Counted from the first letter of the stretch, positions 48,888 to 61,149 are shown. The stretch is DNA of 64,000 nt from Piper betle (GCA_033002965.1 JAURVB010003189.1:1-64000); one strand, 5' to 3'. Program-made: numbers and translations. The notes: generated from the sequence alone by a model not told the origin.

Positions 48888-51800
48888 TCATGCCCTGGAA
48901 ATGGTGAAGGAATCGAAGACTTTGCCATCACTGCTCTTTTTGTACTCAAAGAGCAGTGAAGAGTGATTGAATGCTGTCAATTTCACGAAGCCAAAGTCTT
49001 TATCCCGGAAAATGCTCCAAGTTGGCTGTGACTCGCTAAACTCGGATAGATGGCTGCCTCCGCCACCTACTACGACATGAATGGTGGCATTGATGTCGCC
49101 ACTGTATTGATGTTTTTCAATATTTACACACTGGCCCTGCACCAAAAAAGATGGGCACAAGCAAATCAAGTAGAAGCAAAACCTTGCAATATATCACTGG
49201 TATGCAGTTACAATGTCACTAGCAAAATTTGATAATGTTCTATAGATAGACAATTTTTCGGTTCCACAAGGGCAAGAACTTTGTTATGAGACAACATTGA
49301 TTTCTTCTTTACAAAACATATCCTGCTTGTGTGAATATTCTGATCTGGGGAATGCTAAACCGGGTGAAAACTGTCATACCTGATAGATGGGGCATGTCCT
49401 CTCATAGTTGTGGGCATGACCATAAAATGCTATGTCAACCTTATACTTCTGCCAAAGTTTTTGTAAGTTCTCTCTTCCTCCGTCCTCTTCAAATGTGCCA
49501 TCGATCGCATACGAAAAGCTCGAAGAGTAACCAAGTACACGATGAGCAACAAAAATGAGCCATGGCTGTTTCTGCCTATCCACAGTCGCAAGACACTGCT
49601 CCAAGAATTTGTATTGTTCACTCCCTTCTCTCCAATCAGTTTCAGAGTCTGCTATGCAGAAATGGAACATTCCATAATCTGTGGAATACCTGCATTTTGA
49701 AATGTAAAACCAATAAACAACAAATTGAATAAATGCTCATAACTTATAAAGAACAAATGATTAATTTACTAACCAAAACTTGGCCCTATTTTCCACTGGA
49801 ACATAGAACATAGTCTCAGCTAATACACCACATTCTCCACCTGAATCCGTGCCATTGAAGAACGATCCTGTGTTCGGCCAATCACGCTCATGATTTCCAC
49901 TGCAGAATATAGAGGCTGATAAACATAAGATAGGAAATGGAAATGAAAAAGCCTTTAACCACATTTTTTTCTTGTGCTTTCAAGTTGGCAAACCTTGCTA
50001 TCATATATGGCAATGTGGAGGCAATAAGCTCCACCTGTGAAGTGAATTGATCCCATTGAGATATGTAACCATTTGCATATGTTATATCACCTATATGAAA
50101 CACTATATCTGTATTGTCGTGGTCATTTATAAGCTGATCAGTGGTGTTTAGAGACCCAGGTTGATAATTGCTATATTCATTCGAACCATCACGCTCAGCC
50201 TGCAGCATATAGAGTAAAACAGGCTGTCAATTCAATATAGACAACAACAGATTTGAGCAAACACACAAAAAAGGTCAAACATTATAAGAGGTAAAAAACT
50301 AAGTATCAAAAGGGCATAAATGTAAGTAATGAAATATGTGAATTTTTGTCTTTTTAGGACACTTTTATAGTTATATGAGCATCTAATACATCCAGTTTCT
50401 TAAACTAATCACAACCACACGCCAAAAGGGATAAATTTTAGATTTAGAGTTAAGGTTTTAGGGATTAGGGTTGCCATAGACAGACCTTGCCCATGTCACC
50501 GAATATTACAACACGTTGTAAGGAGTTTTGTCCAGGATAAGGTGAAGCCTTGAATGAGTAAAGCTTACTCCAAATAAACGAGCCATTGTACAACTGATGG
50601 CCAAGTCTGTAACTGTATCTGAAGCAGAAAATCATAATGTGAGTGTGGCTAATACTCCCTCGTACATTATGTATATATGAACAAAGCATAAGAAAGATCC
50701 CACACCTTGAATTTGGCTGTAGATATTTCAAGGAACTTGTATGTATGAAGCCAGGATCACGCCAACCAAAAGTTCTTGCAGGTGAACCTGGAGAATGAAG
50801 TAGATTTCTCTAGACATGCATCCAGGTCTATCTTAACACAATTTATGATGCTCAAGTATCATTAAAGAATGAAATCCAATGAAAAACAAACTTGCAATCG
50901 GGTACATTCTAACTAAAGCTAATTGGGTAGGGTGTGCAAAGGTGAGGTATTGACATAATAGTAGGCCAACACTGTGTTGATGAAAAGCAAATATATAAAT
51001 AAATAAATAAATAAATAACCACTAGACTAAGTAAAAAACAAATGGTTTTCAGCAGGATTATCAGCACCAGAGAGGATTCACATACAAAGGTTAGTTCAAG
51101 TGCACAAAGAACCAGACACAGCAAGATGCGCAAAAGGGATGTTGAATAGAGTGAAAATGTTCTTACCACACATACTGTTGCGAGAAAATGTGACTGTCCC
51201 AGCAGGAGACAGCTTCTGAAGATGTCCCGTAGCACCCCATTCAACAAATGGAACAGCTTCTGTGATATTATACCCACTTGTCCAAGTAACAGTCATCTGA
51301 TAAACATTTTACACTAGTAAGACAGTTTTTGAACCAAATTCTTAAGAACTTTATGATCAAGTCAAAAAGAGGCAGGCTAGGATATGGCTGTAACTGAAAC
51401 TGTCTTACTAAATCTGCAAGTTGTTATGTCATCAGCTTAATGCAAAACAATGTTGAAACTTGAAACTAATAATCTGTAGATTACAGGGAGCATCCTTTGC
51501 AGCAGAATTGAACCGACAACTTAGTTGTCACCTTGCAAATCGGAGTTCAATCACAACCCTCAATCCCAAACTCTTCTTTTACCTGAAACCGTATCTCTTT
51601 CTCACAACTATGATTCCCATTATATCACATCATGTAATTGGAATCCTAATTGAGTTTATCACTCTCATACTTATCTCAGCATGAGGAAATTTCTTATAAT
51701 AGAATTCTAATATAAATAGAAAACCTTATATGGGTGGCACTTGCCCCTTGTGGGCATAGCCCTAATTAATCTGCTAACAAGAGTTGCTCCATTGAAAGTA

Positions 51801-53348
51801 GGTCGTGTGACCTGCAAGGAAATTGGAATTATGAAAGCACAACTATACACCGATCAGGCTAATATAATTGAGTTTATCACTCTCATACTTATCTCAGCAT
51901 GAGGAAATTTCTTATAATAGAATTCTAAGATAAATAGAAAACCTTATATGGGTGGCACTTGCCCCTTGTGGGCATAGCCCTAATTAATCTGCTAACAAGA
52001 GTTGTTCATTGAAAGTAGGTCGTGTGACCTGCAAGGAAATTGGAATTATGAAAGCACAACTATACACCGATCAGGCTACTATAGTTGAGATAAATATAAG
52101 AGATACAAACTCAATTAGGAATCTAATCACATGATGTTTATAAATATGACATAATAGGAGATTGCCTAACAAACATTGTAATACACAGAGAGAAAGGTAA
52201 GGCCTACTCATAAATAAGTAGAGTTGGAGATTTAGTCTGTGAATCAATGGTTCTTTCTTATGATTAGACTCATATTTGCAAGGTGACTACCAAGTTATCA
52301 ATCCAATACCACTTTGAGGTATACTCTCTATAATCTACAAATTATTAATTCAACAAACATAACCAACTAGAAGTGAACACTAACTTCGTCCCATGACCTC
52401 CCCTGTGCAAGGCGTGGGTAAACTGGAGCCTTAGGATTGGAAAAGGATATTGGACTTGAAACTGCAACAAGTTTTGGCTGGCAAACATCAATGATTCAAG
52501 GTTAGATACGCCAACAATAAAACTACTTATTGTTCACAAACGTTGATAGATTGATGACAGTCTAGTCTTCTCACTCACATTTGATAAACCACCTGAAAAC
52601 AGAGCAAATGAGAAATCGCCCCTTTGATTAATCAACTGGAATTTCAGATAACCTTTGCCAGATTTTGTATAGTTTGCACCGGACTCTTGGGCATATCGGA
52701 ACTGTGAATATAACCATCATCGGATTCAAAGAAAATATAATCTGGTCCAGGCACTCATAATTAGAGATATAAATTATGACAAAAAACCTCACTTTTATAG
52801 GAGCAGAGCATATAAAGGGGGCCTGATCACCATCACTTTCCCGTACACAGCTAGATGAACTGCACAAAACAAACACATACAACCCATAAACGGTTTTCGA
52901 ATTAAGGTTGATCCTTCCTTCAATTGCCAAAGAGAGCCAAACTACATATACAAACATATAAACTACGTATTTCTCATGGCTAACAAGCAAGCACAGTACT
53001 TGAACTTTGCTGGGAGAATACTCCGACCCAATCATCTTTTGTTGGAGTAGGAGAATCGAACTCCACTGTCACCCACTCAGTCGTCTCCCCCTGGTAAAAC
53101 AGAAACAATGACAACTTTCTTATAGCCAATACGAAGTATACAAGTTTGTTGAAGTTTGAGTGAGTTACCTTAAGGCCAAGTTCTGTAGGAAGTGCCAATA
53201 TGGACGCTGATTTTTGAAGCTCCATTGTGGCTCTGTGGATAGCAATTCTCGACAGCGGTTGCTCACTACCTTGAGCATAATCGTAAACTAAGAAACCCAA
53301 GAATCCGACACACCAGAAGACACCCAACAATGGAGAAGCCTTACCCAT
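48888..53348 (-). CDS. PAP27-like: Purple acid phosphatase, PAP27-like (metallophosphoesterase)
   Basis: Twelve exons: 53348-53169, 53090-53000, 52859-52793, 52701-52579, 52477-52385, 51296-51167, 50787-50706, 50618-50486, 50199-49994, 49899-49774, 49689-49380, 49136-48888; all introns are GT-AG. The product, about 596 aa after one base is restored, has a hydrophobic N-terminal segment (LLGVFWCVGFLGFLVYDYAQ), a fibronectin-like domain (MTVTWTSGYNI), and the five dimetal motifs: FGDMG, GDITY, GNHE, VAHR and GHAHNYER. All seven metal ligands are present although Arabidopsis PAP27 is annotated as probably inactive. Likely secreted; phosphate monoester hydrolysis is the family activity. One break: G3 at 53012-53014 (C3 in the transcript) shifts exon 2, where SPAKFN is expected. 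The C-terminus stops at ISRA, about 20 residues before the Arabidopsis end. Confidence 0.94.
50993..51018. repeat. AAAT microsatellite in phosphatase intron 6
   Basis: About six AAAT units. Confidence 0.9.
51451..52355. mobile_element. Foldback element in phosphatase intron 5
   Basis: The left end TGTTGAAACTTGAAACTAAT and the right end, in reverse complement TGTTGAATTAATAATTTGTA, begin long inverted arms: about 51451-51680 and 52355-52085. Both carry TAATAATxTGTAGATTA, GTCACCTTGCAAAT and CCTAATTGAGTTT. The middle is a recent tandem duplication. No coding frame. The TG...CA ends recall LTR elements in inverted arrangement, but a convincing target duplication was not seen. Confidence 0.65.
51649..52083. 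repeat. 218-bp tandem duplication in the intron 5 element
   Basis: 51649-51866 and 51867-52083 differ at only about three positions by my reading (AATATAAATAG versus AAGATAAATAG; GCTCCATTG versus GTTCATTG). Both start ATTGAGTTTATCACTCTCAT. Confidence 0.92.
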
Positions 53349-53744
53349 GACACTCGCCAACTTCTCTCCACTGACCACTGAACTCCCCAGAAATGGCGGC
53401 CATGGCCTGAGGGATATTTTTTATATGCACGAAAATGTGAACACAGGAAAAAGCTGAAGCTTGCAACAGCCCGCTTCTTTGACTCTTTAAGCAAATAATT
53501 TGACATTGTCAAACTTGGTTATTGTCAGTACTCACTGCAAACGGCAACTAGACTTTTGTTAAACATCCAATGATGCTGTTGATTATAGGTTGATGCCAAT
53601 TGAAAGATCATAAGCTGATTTACTTTATGTTTCCTTCTTCAAATTCTACATATAACGATGATAATGGCTCCACTATAATGGCTTCAATATGATTATGTTA
53701 ATATTGGCTCGACTATATGCCACCAGTTACTTGACCATAAGCAG

Positions 53745-54016
53745 CACTTAGCAGACTCGTGAAACCAAAAGTCTATAAAAAATGGACCATCAACAGACTT
53801 CAATATATATATACAATGAAAAGGCGAATAGAGTTTTAAGAACGTATTTAACAAGTCACAAACAATGGATGACTTCCATAATCACTTAGCAGACTCGTGA
53901 AACCAGCAATCAATATAAAAAATGGATCATCAACAGACTTCAATATATATATACAATGAAAAGGCGAATAGACTTTAAGAACGCATTTAACAAGTCACAA
54001 ACAACGGATGACTTCA
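53745..54016. repeat. 138-bp tandem duplication upstream of the phosphatase gene
   Basis: 53745-53882 and 53883-54016 share CACTTAGCAGACTCGTGAAA, ATCAACAGACTTCAATATAT, AATGAAAAGGCGAATAGA and ATTTAACAAGTCACAAACAA with few differences. They lie in the 800-bp space between the two minus-strand genes, that is, in the phosphatase promoter region. Confidence 0.9.
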
Positions 54017-54143
54017 ACAATTAGCTTGTGGCAACAATATGCCTTCCAATTAAACCCACATACTTTCAACATCTAAGGAGAATTTCTAAAAATGCAACCA
54101 ACTATACATAAGAAAAAAGAGCAAATAAACGGATCATGCTCGA

Positions 54144-56561
54144 TCAAAATGTCGCATCAGAAACTGCACTCAATACCGGAGGAATGACTACAATGGAATC
54201 CTGGGTGCTTGCTTTCCTTTTCTTCCCACTCTTAACATCTAATGTTGACGTAGCGGCAGGGAAGCTTTCAGCATTGCCCACACTAGTTACAGGAATTTGC
54301 ATAGGCTGCTGCGCTGTCAATGAAATCAGACCAGCTCCTTTCAAGCTGCCATTTTGTTTATGCTTTGCAAAATGGTTGATCAATCGGTTCTGCAGATCAC
54401 TTAACCTGAACTTTTAAAAAAAAAAAGTTAACAGAGCAAAAAGACATGCAGTTGCAGACAAACAAGAATGCTTCACTTACAGTTTGTATCTAACCAAGGC
54501 TTCATGTTTTCTTAAGGCGTATAATTCCTCATCCTTGCATCCATCAGTTGGTGACTTAGCTGCTTCAAAGAACAATAGCTAAATGTAAAGATCTTAAGAT
54601 ACATGGCTGTTATGAAGGAAGAAGAAAACACTGGATCAGTTTTGGGTTGTTCACAATTTGTAATTCCTTCATATCTATCATCATATGTTCCAACAGCATT
54701 TTACACCTATCATTTTGTTCTGCATCTTCACTTTGTAGTATACCACATTCAAATACTTGAAAGAAAAAACAACAACAGAAGACAGATCTGATACCAGGAA
54801 GCTGAGTTTCTGGTAGTGCCACAACACTGTTGCTAGCAATCACTGGTCTAATTTCTGTTGGCGCAGGAGAGGTTTGAATAGCTTGAGAGCCCTATTGACA
54901 ATGAGAAAGGCACTCGGTAGGATTGATTCTAACTCAGATAATCTTCATATATTCTTCTTTTTCCACCTATTCCACCATTTCACTCGCTTATTGATCCATG
55001 CCAAAGCTCAACTAACAGAAGATGATAAATTGAAGATGATATGTCAAATTACATTCAACCTGACCTCATAAAATGACTATACATAACAAAGAGTTGTCTT
55101 AAAAATAAAATCATCAAGTAAAATCTATTATTCAAGCTTTGGGCTCAAAGCAATTTTAACTTAAACAAGTGATCAAAATATCCATGATCGTAATGTAAAA
55201 TATGCATTTCAAGTTTCAATTAATAAAAAGAGTTTGAGTCAGCCAAACATCAATATTCCAACAGACAATTTTGCAATCGTAAAAGATGATAAATCAAATA
55301 TGATATTTCAAATGATATAACAGGAAATGTTGCACCATGCTAAAATAGCAAAAGATGATAAACCGAAGATGATTGTTCAAATGAAATGACAAATTTCGAA
55401 TAATGCATCATGCATGTCAAAGAGTTTTACATACATAATAAAGAAATATAAAATCCAAGCTTCAGATGTAATCAATGTTCGAGTCAGCCAAACATGAAAT
55501 TCTCAACAGGAAAACAAGACCGCAAAACTTTTAGCACCAACGCAAAAAGATTTAACTCACAATCAATCAATGCTACAGAACAAAGAAGGCAAATGCAGTA
55601 TACCTTCTTGAGCTTATCCCTCTTCCTCAACATCTTCAAATGCAGCTTCTGAATGTAATGCATCAAGTGACACCGCGAATGCCGAGCAAACAACTGATCC
55701 TTCACATCCGGGTTCCCGGCCAGCCATTCCGATATCTCCTTCGACTTCACCACCTCCTCCGCCTCCAACGACTCCAACCACGAGTACGCCGGCAACCACT
55801 GATCCGTCCGCACGAACCTCGGCTGCGTCTGCTCACCGACCTCATTCCCACTCTTCTCCTATCACAAAAGCGCAACCATCTTTCACCACAAATTCAAAAA
55901 TCAAAACCTCAAAAAATCCAATTTTTATCGTTCTTGGATCGGATAGCTACACATTTAAACATCAAAACCTCCAAAAATCAAATATTTTTTGTCTTGAATC
56001 GAAAACCCACAAATTCAAAAATCGAAACCTAAAAGAAAAAATAATTTTGTTTTTGTCCGTTGGATAGGATACCTACCAATTCGAACATCAAAAACTGAAA
56101 AAAAAATCTTTCTTTTTTTTGGGTTTTTTTGGATCGTATACCTACAAATTCAAACATCAAAACATGCAAAAATCAAATCTTTTCGTTCTAAATCAAATAC
56201 CTGGATCACCACCGACCCACGGAGGAGCTTGTGGAGGGTAAGGATTCGGGCGTGAAGGTGGGATCGAGGGGACGCATTGAAGCGATTCGGGGAGGAGGGG
56301 AGGGCGGCGGGAGTCGATCCAAACGTCCATCTCCGCGGCGTTCACGTTCCGGCGAGTGGGCAGCTTTGCGAGCCAGGCTTGCACCTTGGTCTCCCACCCC
56401 ACCACCGCAGGGTCGGATGGGAATGGCGGTTGGCATGGTCGACCTTCCCCCGGAGGAGGCGGCGGCACCGTTGCTGTGGCCGGTGCCGGTGCCGGTGCCG
56501 GTGCCGGTGCCGGTGCCGGCGACGTATGGGTGGCTTGCTGTGACGCGCCGGCGGTGGCCAC
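54144..56561 (-). CDS. Conserved plant protein of unknown function
   Basis: Five exons: 56561-56201, 55858-55604, 54891-54795, 54562-54481, 54405-54144. Phases agree throughout once one extra base is removed from a run at 56268-56271, giving 351 residues. Order: an Ala/Pro repeat (APAPAPAPAPA), a proline stretch, a segment VVGWETKVQAWLAKLP and NAAEMDVWIDS, then after the shift PRSHLHARILTLHKLLRGSV, a conserved-looking core ESLEAEEVVKSKEISEWLAG, ARHSRCHLMHYIQKLHLKML, a helix DEELYALRKHEALVRYKLLS, and a basic, nuclear-signal-like GKKRKAS near the C-terminus. The first codon of the open frame is GTG, not ATG, with a TAG ten codons upstream; the initiator may be mutated or misread. I do not recognise the family by name. 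The splice fit makes it a real gene. Confidence 0.82.
56479..56518. repeat. CCGGTG hexanucleotide repeat in exon 1 of the unknown gene
   Basis: About seven units; on the coding (minus) strand they encode alternating alanine and proline. Length polymorphism would keep the frame. Confidence 0.92.
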
Positions 56562-56727
56562 GTGAAGAGGGTAGAGTCGTTGGGACGGCTAGATGAGCTG
56601 ACGTAGGGGCGTGATCTCAGCCAAGCCAGTTCATGAGTCGTTGAGTCAGACCGTGATCAGTGTATTCGGCTCGTTCTCGCCGGAAAAAAACAAATAAAAC
56701 AAATATAACGACAAAATAATTTCTAAA

Positions 56728-57880
56728 AGATATATATATATATATATAGAATTTTACTAGAGTGCGCTGCCATCTTTTGGCAGCGCACCGTGCGCAACAA
56801 TCTGGGCCGTTGGATCGCGATCCAACGGCCCAGCTACCCTCCAAACCCCCCCAAGTCCGCCGCCCGCCCCTGCCGGTTGGCTGAGCCCCGTCGCGGCCCA
56901 CGCGGCCGACCCCTATCGGAGCCCGCCCGCCAGACCTCCCCAGCCGTCGCCGCTCGCCGCGCGCCCTCCGCCACCGCAGATCCCGCTGCTCCCCGCCCCT
57001 GCGCCTGCCCGCCGCCCCTGCCCCCGCCACCGCCATCCGCCACCACCCCCGCCCCAGTCGGAGCCCGCCCGCCGGACCTCCCCAAGCCGTGCGCCCCTCG
57101 CCGGCGGCCCCTCCGCCACCGCAGATCCAGGCGCTCCGCCCCTGCACCTGCCCGCCGCCCCTGCCCCCGCCATCGCCATCTGCCACCACCCCCGCCGCAC
57201 CGTAGCATTTATGTATATATATGTAAGGAGGACTTTTGCAGCATACCACGCGGTGCATTGAGGAAAGCGGTTGGATCAAAATCCAGCGGCTCTCGTTTAA
57301 TCCACCCACCATCCCCGTGATGGACCCGCCTACCCGCCCGATGGACCTGCCCGACCCGCCATCCCGCCCGCGACCGCCGCGCCCTCCCGTGACCGCCCCG
57401 CCCACCACGCCACCGCCCGCCGCCGTGGCGCGCCCCCTCCGGCTTCCGCCCCCAGCCAGGGCCCCAGTCCACGCGCTCCTCGCCCGCCCTGCCCGGCCGT
57501 CACCCGCCGCCGCGGCTGCAGCACCAGCCCCCTCATCCACCGCCGATTCCCGCCCCCACACGGCGGTGGAGGAGAGGGGTGGTTGGTGCTGCGGCGCGCG
57601 AGCGGCGACGGCCGGGCAAGGGGAGGAGGGCGGTGGACGGGGGCTCGGCTGAGCGGCGCGGCCGGGGAGGCGTCACGACGGCGGGCGGTGGCGCGGCGGC
57701 GGCAGGGGCACGGCGGTCGCAGGCGGGATGGTGGGTTCGACGGGTCGGGCTGGTGAGGGCGGGTCCATCACGAGGGATGGTGGGTGGAATAAATGAGAGC
57801 CGCTGGATTTTGATCTAGCGGCTTTCCTTAATAGCCATGGCAAAATTTGTAATATATATATATATATATATACACACTAT
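56728..57880. mobile_element. Two GC-rich elements set within TA microsatellites
   Basis: Three TA runs (56728-56748, 57208-57224, 57851-57873) bracket two very GC-rich blocks. Block 1 (56750-57207) opens with GTGCGCTGCC-TTTTGGCAGCGCAC, a small hairpin, then a perfect 30-bp palindrome at 56803-56832, and contains two roughly 140-bp tandem copies (56920-57061, 57062-57200). Block 2 (57225-57850) has inverted arms at 57266-57326 and 57762-57826 (AAAATCCAGCGGCTCTCxTT and complement). Long frames of up to 314 aa rich in Gly, Arg, Ala or Pro on both strands are compositional artefacts. The pattern suits MITEs that target TA repeats. Confidence 0.68.
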
Positions 57881-60034
57881 AGGAAATAAAAAATGAAAAG
57901 TCATATTAATTTAATAAAATCAAATAAGAGTTTATTCATATAACTAAATTATAAACAAAATAGACCAAAGTGAGTTAATTGTTCATGTTTAATTCAATTA
58001 AAATAAAAACAAAATCTATAAATCTACTTTGACAACCGTCATCAACAATAGAGTTGTACATGCACTTGAATTCATTTCTCATTTATCAACATGGAAACCT
58101 ACTACAAACACAATATTGAGTTAGTACTAAAATTATTAAGTCGTATAATAAAAGTAAAAATAAGGGAATACTCAATTCAATTTTTCATCATTAAATATAT
58201 AATTATATGAGTATACACACACACGTCACTAGGCTAATCCATAATTAAATATATTATCCAGACCACTATCTCAACATCACAAGTGCATAATAAACCCAAC
58301 TCGTGCCATGCTACATTAATTCATTGATTTCTTCCATACTTAGCGCAAGTTAATTGAGTTTGAACTTAGACCAACCAAGACCTCAATTGAGTACTATAAA
58401 TTCACAATCACTATACGGATTGGAAGTCTAGTTGAGACACCCATAACTATGATATACTATCCTAATCTAATAAGGTGAAATTATACACAATTATAATTTT
58501 ATATTAAATGAATGCATGCAATGAAACGACTTAATTATAGTATGATTAAAACTTGACAAAATAACACATGCAACATTCAACAATATTAAAATTTAAATTT
58601 CTAACATTTACAACAAGTCCAGTGAAATAATTAATTAATCGCATAATGTAATCATATAAATCCAACTTTAGAAGATTTAAATTAACCATTCAACTTACAA
58701 TTCATAATTAGCCAACAATAACTAATTACCAACTTATTAGTATATATTTAATTACTATATTCATATATTTAATTTCATTGCAAAATATTCATTTTAGTCA
58801 TGATAAAATACCAACTTAATCTTATAATCACTTAAAGATCTTAGTTTTAATTTATTGATTATCGACATTTAATACACCACAAATACTAATTATATTAAAC
58901 ATATATTAATAATATTTTAATTAACTATGAGACTAATATTTTTACAGATTACTTGGCCATCATATAATTATTATTAATATACTAAATTGCTAATCTTTAG
59001 TACGCCAATTAATTAATAATAAAATACCCATTATTTGCATTAGGCTAGTATTATTTCATTACTGTTATTTATCAAGACAAAAGAACACACACCACCTCAA
59101 TAAATAATTTTTGTATAATAATAATACTCAATAAATATTTTTACCAATTGACAATCATTATAAGAAGTAAATTCACTAGCCTATATATTATGAGTCAGAA
59201 TTTAGTACAATCAACTATTTAATTTACTTCATTAATTAAAACACAACCTTCTTTATCATAAACCTTTTTACAAGTGATTAAATATGTCCTACTTATTATT
59301 TTACGATAATTAATCATTCATACTTTAATTTACTATATAACTCCATAACTTTAGATTTTGATTACAATGACGTCATCATAAAATATGCTAATAATAATTT
59401 ATTAACTTTTAATATTTCTAATCATTATCTGACAACATATTAGACTATTGTATCTTAATATTTAATATAATTTGTATTGAAGTTCAAGAATACTACTTGT
59501 AAAATTTGTTTTAAATTACTTAATTTGATATGGGTTCAAACTTTATTTATTTCAAATATATTTTTAAGGTTCAATGATTGTGATTATCCCACCATTATAT
59601 TTTAATAAATCATTTAATTTATTAATCTATTAATTAATACTCAACTTTATACTTCATTTCCCACCAATGGTAATTCTACTTCTATATTTAAATAAAATAT
59701 TATTATTATTATCATTGATTAACCAAACAGTAGTAAAAGTTGTCACTTTAATTGATCTATCTAATAGGCTCAAAGACAAATCTAAGCATACCCAAAGTAC
59801 TATTTGTGCATGAAAATATTAAAATAAATATCCTATATGCAAGAAACATGATGAATAAGGAAGGAAAAGAAATAAAAGAAGAACTCACAAAGAAAAAAAG
59901 ATGGACTTCGAGAGAAGAAAATGATGGAGAGAAAAAGAAAACTTGAGGGTTATAAAGATGAAGGAGAGGGAATATAGAAGAACTGAACATTGACTCCCCC
60001 TAAAAACTCCTCTTTCCCATAGTGAGTCAAGAAT
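57881..60034. other. Intergenic, very AT-rich, no gene seen
   Basis: Low-complexity AT-rich sequence without recognisable coding or RNA genes. A lysine-rich frame at 59752-59946 is compositional. Confidence 0.6.
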
Positions 60035-60185
60035 TGAAAAAATACGGTGTAAGCCTACTCTTATTCTAAAGGTTAGCCACTATGGTTTGACTTTAGCCTC
60101 CCACACCCACCGTTTCTACCTAAAAACCAAACCTATAAAATAAAAATAAAAATAATTAAAATTCTTGGATTTTATATTCTCTCCA
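60035..60185. repeat. Direct repeat, copy 1 (partner 61150-61312)
   Basis: Shares CTTATxCTAAAGGxTAGCCAC, ACTTTAxCC, CCG-TTCTACC and AACCAAACC-ATAAAATAAAAA with 61150-61312. Probably LTR fragments of the gypsy remnant between them. Confidence 0.6.
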
Positions 60186-60235
60186 ACTTGAAAATTTTCG
60201 TCATCAAAATTAAATACAAAGCATAAAACTATACC

Positions 60236-60439
60236 TCAATCATCAAGCCATCTGCTGCCTCCTCTTCGTAGCTTGTAAGCTCGATATTCCTCTTCATAGC
60301 ATAAAACTCCTGCCAAATGTGTTGCTAACCTCACTGCACATTCTATTGTGTTTGGAGTGTACCTTCTAACTATCACTTGAATTTTTGGTGGCATCAGGTG
60401 GATAAATCTCTCCACATCTATCATGGCCATGTGGCCCAC
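60236..60439 (-). pseudogene. Ty3/gypsy gag fragment
   Basis: A 67-codon frame reads DVERFIHLMPPKIQVIVRRY, TPNTIECAVRLATHLAG and YEEEYRAYKLRR. The pattern of a proline-centred F-LMPPxIQxxVRxxxPxTxxEA segment is typical of plant gypsy gag. Fragment only. Confidence 0.5.
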
Positions 60440-60741
60440 ATGTGGAGTTCGAGCTATTCTTTTTCTTGTATAGATATATCATGTCGTACGGAGATCACCT
60501 TGGAAGCCTCAGACTTACTATCATTGGACATCTGAACTTTTTTTAATCAATAAAATAAGGAAAACTATAATTCTAACTAACAGCTCAAGTAACCACACAA
60601 ACACTTAGAGAAAAGTTATCTCTTTCCAATTATTCTAACAAGGGTACATCATTATAGTTTAAACAGGTGAGGATATCCTCATCTCTTATTTTCATCAGTT
60701 TCCTACATACATCATTACAGTTTCCTCTACTCATGATTGTC

Positions 60742-61080
60742 TCATAGGACTTTCACAAGAAGTATTATTTTTTTCATCAATTCCTTCTCCTCTCTACCTA
60801 AAATCTTCACTGGCTTTTCAACATACAAAGCATCGTGTTGAATCTCCAAGTCGGTAAAAGTTCGAATAATATAACCTTCTTCTCGTATATATTTCTTTAA
60901 CATGGATACAATACCCGAGAGGTTAGGTGGCAAAGCTAAGCAATAAGCCAAAGCCCTCACTCTGTTAAGTGTTTCAAAAGGTCTGATGTATATTAGTTTT
61001 AATTTGCCGAAGTTTTGAATCGCACCACACCTTTGGTTGGAGAGATCTTTAAGTACACTGACTCTATAACTTTGAATTCA
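60742..61080 (-). pseudogene. Ty3/gypsy integrase C-terminal fragment
   Basis: Minus-strand reading gives KGVVRF-like and GPFETLN-like traces across frameshifts, then RALAYCLALPPNLSG, SMLKKYI, TDLEIQHDALYVEKPVKILG and LVKVL. These match the conserved tail after the gypsy integrase core (family pattern YRLALPP, VFHVSMLRKY, L-Y-E-P-xIL). The VFHV segment is deleted. Stops present. Confidence 0.75.
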
Positions 61081-61149
61081 AGATCCTTCCCCCACACATT
61101 TGCATAGCTTTTATGATAAACTTGAGCCACTTTAATTTTTTCAAGAATA

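Noticed and set aside
53349..53378. Upstream start for the phosphatase (GTG at 53378)
   Set aside because: Not an ATG; ATG 53348 gives a 60-codon first exon ending in phase, with a hydrophobic leader.
56617..57818. Glycine-rich and proline-rich frames of up to 314 aa on both strands
   Set aside because: Products of CCG/GCC-rich repeats in a MITE-like region; antisense frames are equally long.
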